7,877 bases of DNA from Prevotella sp. (GCA_017442765.1 JAFRZC010000043.1:1-7877); one strand, 5' to 3'; shown: positions 1 to 6,597, counted from the stretch's first letter. Translations and numbers: made by a program. Notes: generated from the letters alone by a model not told the origin.

Positions 1-1502
1 GAGTAGCTGAAGGCTCCGTCGTTGATATAGCCCTCGACAATGGCGCGGTCGACGTAGATGTCGGCGGTGAGCTGCATTCTCCCCTCTCCGGTGGGAGAGG
101 GGTCGGGGGTGAGGCTGTCGGGCACGAAGAACTCGCCTTGCAGGCGGTTGCCGTTCATGTCGTAGTCGAGCAGCCTCTGTCCGCGATACTTGAGTCCGGC
201 ATCGGTGGCATAGGTGAGTTGCAGGGTCAGTCGGATGCGCAGGAGGTCGTTGCCGTTGAAGGCCTCCAGTGCCTTGTTGGCCTCGGTCTGACTGAGGTCG
301 TGGCCCTCATAGGCTTTCTCAAACAGTTGCTCGGTCTCGGCGACGGGTCGGCTGTAGAGCCGCAGGCCTTGTGATGTGTTCACGAGTACTTGTTCCTGCG
401 GCAGTAGCATACAGCCGTTGAAGGGCATGTCGTCGAACGAGATGCGCCCCCATGCCATCTTGATGACGCGTCCGTCGGTGGCGGGAATGTTGTTGAAGCA
501 CTGTGCGGCATAGGCCGAGCCGTTGAGGTTGCACTGTTTCGGGCCGAGGGGTGTGAAGGTCTTTCCGTCGAATGTGCCTGTCATATAGGTGCCCGATGCG
601 CCCCACATGACCCAAGCCCCGTTAAGGCTAAACAGTTCGGGACACTCCCAGAAACCAGTGATGTGCGACATGGGTGTCCAGTTGACGAGGTTGGTGGAGT
701 TGTAGATGGTGTGGCCGTCGCGCTCGTTCAATACGAGTACCCAGTGTTTGCCGGGTGCGTACCAGAACACTTTGGGGTCGCGGGTGTCGTGGCTCTGCCA
801 ACGCTCATGTGAGTCGATGACGGGGTTGCCGGCATACTTTGTCCATGTCAGTCCCTCGTCGGTGCTGTAGGCCATGCACTGCCGCTCATATTCCGGGCGG
901 TCGGCGGTGTAGAAGGCGTAGAGCGTGTCGCCGACGGCAACGGCTGAGCCCGAGAACATGGTGCCGATGGTGTCGGGATGCAGGGCAAGGGGCAGCTCCT
1001 GCCAGTGGAGCAGGTCGGTGGACACGGCGTGTCCCCAGTGCATGTTCTCCCACTCGCGCTCGTAGGGGTTGTGCTGGTAGAACATGTGGTATTTCCCTTT
1101 GAAGAAGACGAGCCCGTTGGGGTCGTTGATCCATCCGCGCCGAGTGGTGAAATGATATTGCGGCCGGTATTGCTCATGATAGATCTCCGACTCTCCCATG
1201 ATGGTGTCGGCCTGAAAAATCTTTGCCAAAGCCGCCGCGTCGCCGTCGAAGTTGATGGTCAGCGTTTTTCCTTTCCACATGGTGACATCCTCGAACACCC
1301 AGTAGTCGGGTGCGCCGTCGGTCAGGCGGATGACCGACCGGCACGCTTGTTGTCCGCCAACGGAGAGTGTCATCCAACGGCGGTCAACGCTGTGTGAGAC
1401 AGGATAATTCAGATAACGTTTCGTGATTTTTATTTTCCGGTCGGCTGCAACGGCAGTCGTGGCCGCCAGTATGACAATAAGTGTGGCTGTGGCTTTTCTC
1501 AT
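1..1502 (-). CDS. Secreted glycoside hydrolase family 32 enzyme (fructan hydrolase: levanase/inulinase/invertase type), 3' end cut off
   Basis: Hydrolyses beta-fructosidic bonds in fructans or sucrose. The visible 500 codons begin with a signal peptide (MRKATATLIVILAATTAVA, likely signal peptidase I cut after AVA, no lipobox Cys), so the enzyme should reach the periplasm or beyond. Residues about 21-108 form an N-terminal extension seen in Bacteroides-type GH32 proteins (probably DUF4980). The five-bladed propeller follows with the family's three catalytic motifs intact: WINDPNG at 124-130 (nucleophile Asp127), RDP at 241-243 (transition-state Asp242) and WECPEL at 285-290 (acid/base Glu286); FSG is at 183-185. 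The beta-sandwich domain starts near 390 and includes DIYVDRAIVEGYINDG (481-496), the usual VDRSSVEVF region. The window edge removes roughly the last 30-80 residues. Start codon: ATG only 3 bp after the glycosyltransferase stop, so it is probably cotranscribed. Oddity: residues about 463-475 (SLTPDPSPTGEGR) are encoded by a palindromic repeat. Exact substrate (levan, inulin, sucrose) cannot be told. The family is sure. Confidence -1.
   Translation of the reverse strand, partial: MRKATATLIVILAATTAVAADRKIKITKRYLNYPVSHSVDRRWMTLSVGGQQACRSVIRLTDGAPDYWVFEDVTMWKGKTLTINFDGDAAALAKIFQADTIMGESEIYHEQYRPQYHFTTRRGWINDPNGLVFFKGKYHMFYQHNPYEREWENMHWGHAVSTDLLHWQELPLALHPDTIGTMFSGSAVAVGDTLYAFYTADRPEYERQCMAYSTDEGLTWTKYAGNPVIDSHERWQSHDTRDPKVFWYAPGKHWVLVLNERDGHTIYNSTNLVNWTPMSHITGFWECPELFSLNGAWVMWGASGTYMTGTFDGKTFTPLGPKQCNLNGSAYAAQCFNNIPATDGRVIKMAWGRISFDDMPFNGCMLLPQEQVLVNTSQGLRLYSRPVAETEQLFEKAYEGHDLSQTEANKALEAFNGNDLLRIRLTLQLTYATDAGLKYRGQRLLDYDMNGNRLQGEFFVPDSLTPDPSPTGEGRMQLTADIYVDRAIVEGYINDGAFSY
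75..116 (-). repeat. REP-like palindromic repeat inside the GH32 gene
   Basis: A perfect inverted repeat with 9-bp arms, CCCCTCTCC (81-89) and GGAGAGGGG (94-102), around a 4-nt loop, followed on the plus strand by GTCGGGGGTGAGG. Read in the gene's frame it gives LTPDPSPTGEGR. From general knowledge, this GC-rich palindrome and its translations (TPDPSP.GEG) recur as dispersed extragenic or in-frame repeats in many bacterial genomes, so I take it as a mobile REP-like element that landed in frame. It sits in a surface turn of the C-terminal sandwich, just before the conserved VDR strand. The outer borders given are approximate; only the arms are exact. Confidence -1.
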
Positions 1503-1505
1503 TTT

Positions 1506-2519
1506 CTATTGGTGTTTATGCGTTCCGGTCCATTTGCCGATGCGGTGGCGGATGGCTTTGGCGATGTCGGTGAAGTGGCCGTAGCGGAGGTTGAGGATGA
1601 GTTCCTCGAGGCTGTATTGTATTTTTCGCCAGGGGTTGTTCCATGCGTTGCGTTTATAGACACGCTTTTTGAAGGCTGTGTTCTCGACGAACTCGGCGGG
1701 GTGGCGTAGGGGGAAAGTGAGCTCGAAGCGCTGCATGGTGAACTGTCGGCGAAGCCGTCGGGGCATGGTTTTGAGCGATGTGGCGTAGTGGGTGCCCTCG
1801 CCGGTGAAACCTATGTTGTTGATTTGGTTGCGGGTGGGCATGACGGCCATGCCGCCGCTGAGCAGCATGTGGCTCCAGAAGATGGTCTCGTAGTAAGCCT
1901 TGCCTGATGCGCGGTGGTCGCGGCACATCTGCAGGAAATCGCGTCGCAGCTTTCCCGAAGCCATGAGCTGTTCGACGTGCTCTACCTTCTCGGGGTTGTC
2001 GAGCCAGGTGTAGTGCTCGTCCCACTGGTCGGTGACGCGCCGCCACGAAGCCCATCCCCAGATGCTGAACACGGTGGTGAAGAAGTAGTCGGCCTCGATG
2101 CCGGGTGTCTGCTCGTCGCTGTTGAATCCGGCTATCATGGTGACGCGCTCATCGTCGGCATAGCGGTCGAGCAACTCCTTGCAGAAGGGAAAGAACGACT
2201 GCGCGGGCACGTCGTCATCTTCGAGTACGATGCAGCGGTCAACGTGAGAGAAGGCCCACTTCTGTGCGATGAACTCCGAGGGGTCGCAGCCGTAGTTTTT
2301 CTCTTGATAGAGCCGCTCTACCTGGCAGTCCCAGTCGATGTCGGCTGCTATCTTGCGGCAGGTCTCGATGCCGGGCAGGTCGCGGTCGTTGCGCGGACCG
2401 TCCTGATAGAGGAAGAGACGGGCGGGTCGGGCTTTGCGGACTTCTTCGAACACTTCGCGGAAATGGTCGGGGCGGTTGAAGAAGATGAGGAGGACGGCGA
2501 TGTCGATATTGTTGTTCAT
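1506..2519 (-). CDS. Glycosyltransferase (GT-A fold, GT2-like / HlpA-like family)
   Basis: Probably adds a sugar from a nucleotide-sugar donor to a growing surface glycan in the cytoplasm. The 337-aa protein opens with a GT-A Rossmann strand and loop (DIAVLLIFFNRPDHF, 6-20), followed by a second strand LFLYQDGPR (35-43). The sugar-nucleotide/metal motif is IVLEDDD at 97-103, standing in for the usual DxD. The signature IWGWASWRR (153-161) is shared with Bacteroidetes proteins annotated as glycosyltransferase or 'hemolytic protein HlpA-like'; that hemolysin name is historical and should not be taken as function. There is no signal peptide or membrane segment, and the C-terminus is rich in Arg/Lys, compatible with membrane association. 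The start ATG overlaps the LicD stop as ATGA (2519-2516), which suggests translational coupling. Donor and acceptor are unknown. An alternative within the same fold is a galactofuranosyl- or other GT2 transferase. Confidence -1.
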   Translation of the reverse strand: MNNNIDIAVLLIFFNRPDHFREVFEEVRKARPARLFLYQDGPRNDRDLPGIETCRKIAADIDWDCQVERLYQEKNYGCDPSEFIAQKWAFSHVDRCIVLEDDDVPAQSFFPFCKELLDRYADDERVTMIAGFNSDEQTPGIEADYFFTTVFSIWGWASWRRVTDQWDEHYTWLDNPEKVEHVEQLMASGKLRRDFLQMCRDHRASGKAYYETIFWSHMLLSGGMAVMPTRNQINNIGFTGEGTHYATSLKTMPRRLRRQFTMQRFELTFPLRHPAEFVENTAFKKRVYKRNAWNNPWRKIQYSLEELILNLRYGHFTDIAKAIRHRIGKWTGTHKHQ

Positions 2520-3319
2520 AGTTCCGGCATGATGAATATGGCGTGAATTTTCCGTTTTTCCTCGGGCGGAATCTCCATGTAGTTTTTATACAGGTCGGAG
2601 AGATAGGCATCGGGGTTGGCGGGTGCCGAGAACGGCTTGCCCTCGAAGGTGATGGTGGAGAGCGGGAATATGCTGTCCTGCCGGTGCATGATGCCATAGC
2701 CGTTGTTGGTCAGGATATTGCCCCAGTAGGTGTCCCGTTTACGGATGGCGAAGGTGATGGCCCAGACGATACGGGCGATGCAGTATTTCGCTCCGAACCA
2801 GAAGAACTCGGCGAAGGAGCGCAGCGAGTAGTGGTGCGCCTTGTGGAGTATGGAATAGCTCTTCGATAGCATCAGCCCGAAGCGTCGGGCGAAGCCGCGC
2901 GAGACGTTGGGGTAGGGGATGAAGGGGAATATATCGACGAAGATGCCCTTCTCGTAGTCGGCGGCGAAGTCGTCGCCGGGCTCGACGAAGAACGAGTTGA
3001 GGTCGCGCACCTTTGTGACGGGCTCTTTCGTCGGCTCTGTCTCCGGAGTCTGCAGGTACAGACCGTCGCGCAGCTCGGCGGGCGCGATAGTCTTGAACCG
3101 CTGGAGTCCCTCGGCGGTCATGGCGATGTCGATGTCGTCGTCCCAGGGAATGAATCCCTTGTGGCGCACGGCGCCGAGCAGCGTGCCGCCGTCGAGCCAG
3201 TAAGCTATCCCGTGCTTGCGGCAGATGCGGTCGATCTCCTCGAGGATGCCGAGCTGTTTCAGCTGACAGGCGCGAAGCTGCCGCTGCTTGAATTGTTCGA
3301 GTTGTTGACTTCTCACCAT
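2516..3319 (-). CDS. LicD family phosphotransferase
   Basis: LicD proteins transfer a phospho-substituent such as phosphocholine, or a sugar phosphate, onto cell-surface glycans. The 267-aa product shows the family core WLDGGTLLGAVRHKG (41-55) followed by FIPWDDDIDIAM (56-67); the Asp cluster at 60-64 is the nucleotidyltransferase-like metal site. Further family blocks are GIFVDIFPF (125-133) and FEGKPFSAPANPDAYLSDLY (225-244). An Arg/aromatic-rich stretch around 141-195 may contact the membrane. I chose ATG at 3319 because homologues start close to the helix before the core and because a Bacteroidetes promoter lies just upstream; an in-frame ATG at 3436 would put that promoter inside the gene. 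It is first in a tight unit with the glycosyltransferase (4-bp overlap) and GH32. No choline-uptake or CTP-activating gene (licA/B/C) is visible here, so the transferred group is unknown. Confidence -1.
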   Translation of the reverse strand: MVRSQQLEQFKQRQLRACQLKQLGILEEIDRICRKHGIAYWLDGGTLLGAVRHKGFIPWDDDIDIAMTAEGLQRFKTIAPAELRDGLYLQTPETEPTKEPVTKVRDLNSFFVEPGDDFAADYEKGIFVDIFPFIPYPNVSRGFARRFGLMLSKSYSILHKAHHYSLRSFAEFFWFGAKYCIARIVWAITFAIRKRDTYWGNILTNNGYGIMHRQDSIFPLSTITFEGKPFSAPANPDAYLSDLYKNYMEIPPEEKRKIHAIFIMPEL

Positions 3320-3343
3320 CGGTGTTACTTCTTTTATAGCGTG

Positions 3344-3351
3344 CAAATATA
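3344..3351 (-). promoter_or_regulatory. Promoter -7 element for the licD-GT-GH32 unit
   Basis: The minus strand reads TATATTTG, an exact match to the Bacteroidetes TAnnTTTG element, 24 nt before the licD ATG. No good TTTG lies 19-21 nt further upstream, so the -33 part is weak and an activator might be needed. The leader would be under 20 nt and contains AAAGAAG near the start codon, only a poor ribosome site. Confidence -1.
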
Positions 3352-3388
3352 CAGACTTTTTCGCAATTCCGTGTGCTGTTTTCCGAAA

Positions 3389-3420
3389 AAATGCAGAAAA
3401 GGGCGGAAATGCTGAAAAGG
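3389..3420. repeat. 14-bp direct repeat upstream of licD
   Basis: AAATGCAGAAAAGG (3389-3402) and AAATGCTGAAAAGG (3407-3420) differ at one base and are 18 bp apart. They lie roughly 50-80 bp upstream of the expected licD transcription start, where activator sites often occur. Function is inference only. Confidence -1.
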
Positions 3421-3445
3421 AAACCAAGCTCCTCACGACCCCATT

Positions 3446-3474
3446 GACGGTCTTTCACGATGCAAAAGACCGTC
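3446..3474. repeat. Perfect 10-bp inverted repeat (hairpin)
   Basis: GACGGTCTTT (3446-3455) pairs with AAAGACCGTC (3465-3474) around a 9-nt loop. The right arm is followed only by TTT on the plus strand, and on the minus strand no T-run follows, so it is a poor intrinsic terminator in either direction. It lies between the flippase stop and the licD promoter, and could block read-through, stabilise the flippase mRNA end, or bind a protein. Confidence -1.
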
Positions 3475-3482
3475 TTTCATAA

Positions 3483-3570
3483 AGTAATATAATATATATT
3501 ACCGAGTAATATAATATATATTACTGAGTAAAATAATATATATTACCGAGTAATATAATATATATTACTT
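3483..3570. repeat. Four tandem 22-bp A/T-rich palindromic repeats
   Basis: Units run 3483-3504, 3505-3526, 3527-3548 and 3549-3570 with no spacer. Each has the core GTAATATAATATATATTAC: 8-bp arms GTAATATA and TATATTAC around ATA. Unit 3 has one arm mismatch (GTAAAATA). The last three bases vary (CCG, CTG, CCG, CTT). The 22-bp period is close to two helical turns, so proteins bound to each unit would share one face of the DNA. The array occupies the gene-free stretch 3320-3639 between the flippase and licD; the remainder (3571-3639) shows nothing I recognise. It could be an operator array, a bent-DNA element, or a string of RNA hairpins in a flippase read-through transcript. Confidence -1.
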
Positions 3571-3639
3571 TGAGAACCCTTGTCTTTCGTATCGAGGAAG
3601 CATGGTTTTTGCCCGGACAAGCTTAAGGTGTGCCCGAAA

Positions 3640-5091
3640 TCAGGCTTTGCCCCGACTTAAAAATTTTCCTTTCAGGAAGGCCATGCTCTCATGCAGGATT
3701 TGTGCACCGGCCAGTTGCATGACGACATAGTAGAGGGCGGTGGCCAAGGCGATGCGCACGCCGAGCAGCAGCCAGAGGCTGGTGACGGACCGGGTGAGGA
3801 AGTGAACGGCCGTCATCACCGCCAGGGCCGAGAGGGCGAAGGGCAGCACGTCGAGCAGGAAGTGGCGCAGGCGGTAACCGATGAGCCGGCGTACGAAGAA
3901 GTGCCACACGAAGAGCCACATTATATTTATAAAGGTATAGACGCAGACCATTGTGCGGATGCCGTAGGGCCAGATGAGCACCATGGTGAGCATCTGCAAC
4001 AGGCTCAACGCAAGTGTGCAGCGCAGGTAGAGTCCGGAGCGTCCGTGGCTCACGATGAGGTTCGACAGCAGCGAGCACAACGGCAGCACGGCTCCAGCCA
4101 GACAGAGGATCTGGATGAGCTGTGCGCTGAAGAGCCACTTCTCGGTGACGGCCAGCACGATGAACTCCTTGGCCACGAGGCCGAAGCCCAGCAGCAGCGG
4201 AAAGGAGAGGAACGACGTGAAGCGCACCAGCTTGCGCAGCGCCTCGAGCTGGCGCGACGAGTCGCCCCGCAGATCGACCATCACGGGCTGTGCCACCGCA
4301 TCGACCATGCCCTGAATGACCGACGTGCATTTCGTGTTCCACTGGTGGGCCTGATTGTAGTTGCCTGTGTCGTGAGCCGTGTAGTAGCGGCCGAGCAGAA
4401 TGTTCAGAATGTTGTTGTTCACATGGGTCAGTATCATGGTGGCCAGCATCTTGCAGCTGAAGCGGAACATGCGGCGCACGGGGCCGAAGTCGATATCCCA
4501 TGTGGGTCGCCAGGGCGAGTAGTGCCAGAAAAGGGCGGCGTTCACCATATTATATATAATAGGCTGCGTGGCTACTGCCCAGTAGCCCATGCCTCGCCAT
4601 GCCATCGCCACGCCCACGATGTTCGACACGAGCACCGCCGCAATGTTCGACTTGGCACGCTGCTTCACCATCATGTTCTTGAACAGGTAGGCCGACTGCG
4701 ACGTGGTCAGGCTGGCGAACAGAATGCTCAGGAAAGCATAGCGCGAGAGGCCGGTGAGGGCGGGTGTGTCGTAGAAGCGGGCAATGAGCGGGGACGAGAG
4801 GAACAGCAGCACATAGAGCCCGCCGCCTACGAGAATGTTGAACCAGAATACGGAGTTGTAGTCGCGCGCCGTAGGCTCTTTCAGGTTGGCGATGGCCACG
4901 ATGAACCCGCTGTTCTGCAGTGCCGTGGCCACAAGCGTGAAGATGGTGATCATGGCCACCAGACCGAAGTCGTCGGGCGACAACAACCGGCCGAGCACAA
5001 TGCCGAACACCAGCCCGATGAGCTGCAGCACGACATTGTTCATGCCGCCCCAGAACAACCCGCGGGCCGTCTTCTCTCTCAGTGACTCCAT
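3640..5091 (-). CDS. Polysaccharide flippase / lipopolysaccharide biosynthesis protein (MOP superfamily, Wzx/WzxC type)
   Basis: Moves lipid-linked oligosaccharide across the inner membrane for surface-polysaccharide assembly. The 483-aa product is very hydrophobic, with about 12-14 likely membrane segments (for example around 18-35, 42-62, 84-103, and several between 320 and 470). The N-terminus MESLREKTARGLFWGG and the loop GRLLSPDDFGLVAM (34-47) are typical of the WzxC-like branch. Length fits the family (about 470-500). I chose ATG at 5091 because GGAG precedes it, a strong promoter lies just upstream, and homologues begin with this motif; an in-frame ATG at 5226 would read through that promoter. 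It ends with TGA at 3642-3640, then 320 bp of repeat-bearing DNA before licD. Downstream LicD and glycosyltransferase on the same strand suggest a shared glycan pathway, though licD has its own promoter. The substrate is not predictable; the family call is firm. Confidence -1.
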   Translation of the reverse strand: MESLREKTARGLFWGGMNNVVLQLIGLVFGIVLGRLLSPDDFGLVAMITIFTLVATALQNSGFIVAIANLKEPTARDYNSVFWFNILVGGGLYVLLFLSSPLIARFYDTPALTGLSRYAFLSILFASLTTSQSAYLFKNMMVKQRAKSNIAAVLVSNIVGVAMAWRGMGYWAVATQPIIYNMVNAALFWHYSPWRPTWDIDFGPVRRMFRFSCKMLATMILTHVNNNILNILLGRYYTAHDTGNYNQAHQWNTKCTSVIQGMVDAVAQPVMVDLRGDSSRQLEALRKLVRFTSFLSFPLLLGFGLVAKEFIVLAVTEKWLFSAQLIQILCLAGAVLPLCSLLSNLIVSHGRSGLYLRCTLALSLLQMLTMVLIWPYGIRTMVCVYTFINIMWLFVWHFFVRRLIGYRLRHFLLDVLPFALSALAVMTAVHFLTRSVTSLWLLLGVRIALATALYYVVMQLAGAQILHESMAFLKGKFLSRGKA

Positions 5092-5119
5092 ATTCTTCTC
5101 CGATTCTGCTAAAGCCCTG

Positions 5120-5150
5120 CAAAAATACGGCTTCTTTCGAAGAAAACAAA
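5120..5150 (-). promoter_or_regulatory. Promoter of the flippase gene
   Basis: On the minus strand TTTG (5150-5147), 19 nt, then TATTTTTG (5127-5120): both Bacteroidetes elements at the preferred spacing. The start codon is 28 nt further on, with GGAG in between. The spacer includes a small dyad, TTCTT-CGA-AAGAA (5144-5132), possibly an operator. It is back to back with the kinase promoter at 5179-5209. Confidence -1.
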
Positions 5151-5178
5151 ACAATTTACGAATTTTAATGTGAAAACC

Positions 5179-5209
5179 TTGCAAAAACGCAAAACATTTC
5201 GTAACTTTG
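5179..5209 (+). promoter_or_regulatory. Promoter of the deoxynucleoside kinase pair
   Basis: TTG (5179-5181), 20 nt, then TAACTTTG (5202-5209) matches the Bacteroidetes -33/-7 pattern. Transcription would begin around 5213-5218, downstream of the in-frame ATG at 5170. The first kinase therefore cannot start there, which supports the GTG at 5254. Confidence -1.
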
Positions 5210-5253
5210 CCTACACTTTTGAACATCTAAACCTTATCATCTGTCAGGAAGTC

Positions 5254-5886
5254 GTGCATATAGGAATAGCAGGAAACATGGGAAGCGGCAAAACCACCTT
5301 GACCAACATGTTGGCCAAGCACTACGGGTGGATACCGCGCTTCGAGGCCGTTGACTTCAACCCCTATCTCGAAGACTACTACAAGGACATTAAGCGCTGG
5401 ACATTCAACCTTGAGGTCTATTTCCTCAAACAACGGTTCAAAGACCTTCTCGACATTGCCAAGTCGGAGGAAACCGTCATCCAGGACCGCACCATCTACG
5501 AGGGTGTCTATGTGTTCACCGCCAACAACAAGGCCATGGGACACCTCTCCGACCGCGACTTCGACACCTATATGGAACTCTTCGAGCAGATGACCACCAT
5601 CGTCAGGGAGCCCGACCTCATGATTTACCTCCGTGCCAGCGTGCCCCACCTCGTGGAGAACATACAGAAGCGCGGCCGAAGCTACGAGCAGAGCATCCCG
5701 CTCGAATACCTCACCAATCTCAACGATCGCTACGAAGACTTCATCACCAATAAATACAAAGGCCGGCTGCTCATCGTCGATGTCGATGCGCTCGATTTCC
5801 AGCATAACCCGCGCGACTTCGCAAGCATCATCGACAAGATAGACGCGCAGCTCTTCGGACTCTTCCCCGTCGCCCCATCCCAGTAA
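5254..5886 (+). CDS. Deoxynucleoside kinase, first of two paralogs
   Basis: Phosphorylates deoxynucleosides to their 5'-monophosphates in the cytoplasm for dNTP salvage. Reading from GTG gives 210 aa starting VHIGIAGNMGSGKTTL, collinear with the MHIAIAGN start of the second kinase. P-loop GNMGSGKT is at 7-14, the Asp-Arg motif typical of the family is QDRT at 77-80, and the lid is KRGRSYEQSI at 139-148. Length matches bacterial dAK/dGK-type kinases (about 205-220). GTG is preferred over the in-frame ATG at 5170 because the latter lies ahead of the promoter; AGGAAG stands just before GTG, at rather short spacing. The sequence that follows QDRT differs from its paralog (YEGVYVFTANNKAMGH against FEDARIFAPNLHGQGM), which lies near the nucleoside pocket and suggests a different base preference. 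The stop codon lies in a 12-bp tandem duplication. Whether it prefers dA, dG, dC or T is unknown. Confidence -1.
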   Translation: MHIGIAGNMGSGKTTLTNMLAKHYGWIPRFEAVDFNPYLEDYYKDIKRWTFNLEVYFLKQRFKDLLDIAKSEETVIQDRTIYEGVYVFTANNKAMGHLSDRDFDTYMELFEQMTTIVREPDLMIYLRASVPHLVENIQKRGRSYEQSIPLEYLTNLNDRYEDFITNKYKGRLLIVDVDALDFQHNPRDFASIIDKIDAQLFGLFPVAPSQ

Positions 5887-5900
5887 ATATCCCAGTAAAT
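5877..5900. repeat. Exact 12-bp tandem duplication over a stop codon
   Basis: ATCCCAGTAAAT occurs at 5877-5888 and again at 5889-5900 with no spacer. The first copy holds the end of kinase 1, including its TAA (5884-5886). The second copy lies in the 34-bp intergenic gap. It looks like a recent slippage or duplication event that changed only the spacer. Confidence -1.
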
Positions 5901-5920
5901 TCCAGAAAAATCAAAAGAAT

Positions 5921-6544
5921 ATGCACATTGCAATAGCCGGAAACATCGGAAGCGGAAAAACAACGCTCACCAAAATGCTCGCCAAACGATATGGCTGGAC
6001 TCCCCGCTTCGAGCCCGTTGACAACAACCCCTACCTGTCGGACTTCTACGCCGATATGAAACGCTGGTCGTTCAACCTGCAGGTCTATTTCCTGAACAAA
6101 CGCTTCAAGGAAGTGGTGGAAATCTCAAAGAGCACCGACACCATCATACAGGACCGCACCATCTTCGAGGATGCACGCATCTTTGCACCCAACCTGCACG
6201 GGCAGGGCATGATGAGCGACCGCGACTTCGACAACTACTCCGACCTGTTCGACCTGATGATGTCGCTCGTGAAACTGCCCGAGCTCATGATCTACATCCG
6301 CTCGACCATACCAAACCTCATCGCCCAGATTGCCAAGCGCGGCCGCGATTATGAGCAGTCCATACGCATCGACTACCTGCAGGGACTCAACGACCGCTAC
6401 GAGGAATGGATCTCGACCTACAAAGGCAACCTCATCATCGTCGATGGCGACAACACGAAGTTTGAAAGCAACCCCCATGACTTCCAGAAAATCACCGACA
6501 TGATTGACGCAAAACTCTACGGACTCTTCCCACTTTCGGAATAA
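5921..6544 (+). CDS. Deoxynucleoside kinase, second of two paralogs
   Basis: Same family and reaction as its upstream neighbour, with which it shares about 60% identity by eye over 205 aligned residues. The 207-aa protein has P-loop GNIGSGKT (7-14), NPYL (36-39), QDRTIFED (77-84), SDRDFDNY (99-106) and lid KRGRDYEQSI (139-148). It keeps Asp after the Glu at 83, where kinase 1 has Gly at the matching place, a plausible specificity or activity difference. The start ATG is preceded by an A-rich stretch without a clear Shine-Dalgarno. It lies 34 bp behind kinase 1 with no promoter between, so one transcript is likely. In Lactobacillus, tandem dAK and dGK paralogs form a heterodimer; a similar pairing here is inference. 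No clear terminator follows; the next 300 bp hold the rplM promoter and leader. Confidence -1.
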   Translation: MHIAIAGNIGSGKTTLTKMLAKRYGWTPRFEPVDNNPYLSDFYADMKRWSFNLQVYFLNKRFKEVVEISKSTDTIIQDRTIFEDARIFAPNLHGQGMMSDRDFDNYSDLFDLMMSLVKLPELMIYIRSTIPNLIAQIAKRGRDYEQSIRIDYLQGLNDRYEEWISTYKGNLIIVDGDNTKFESNPHDFQKITDMIDAKLYGLFPLSE

Positions 6545-6597
6545 AAAAATATAAACCGCGTTAAAAAATATTAACAAACAGGTTTTCGCATACCATA

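Noticed and set aside
1914..2546. 210-codon open frame on the plus strand opposite the glycosyltransferase
   Set aside because: Antisense shadow: no recognisable domain or promoter, while the other strand has a coherent GT-A protein.
3320..3436. Upstream ATG at 3436 extending LicD by 39 residues
   Set aside because: The extension does not resemble LicD proteins and contains the TATATTTG promoter element that should lie before the gene.
3446..3480. Intrinsic terminator for the flippase
   Set aside because: The stem is perfect, but no run of T follows on the minus strand and only three on the plus strand, and it lies about 170 bp past the flippase stop.
3483..3570. CRISPR array
   Set aside because: The 22-bp repeats are directly adjacent with no unique spacers, and no cas genes are present.
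3691..5085. 464-codon open frame on the plus strand opposite the flippase
   Set aside because: It mirrors a GC-rich membrane-protein gene, its translation is a biased mix of His, Gln, Glu and Val without any known motif, and the minus strand has a clear family match, promoter and ribosome site.
6545..6597. Terminator after the second kinase
   Set aside because: The region is A/T-rich with T- and A-runs, but I see no convincing GC-rich stem before them.
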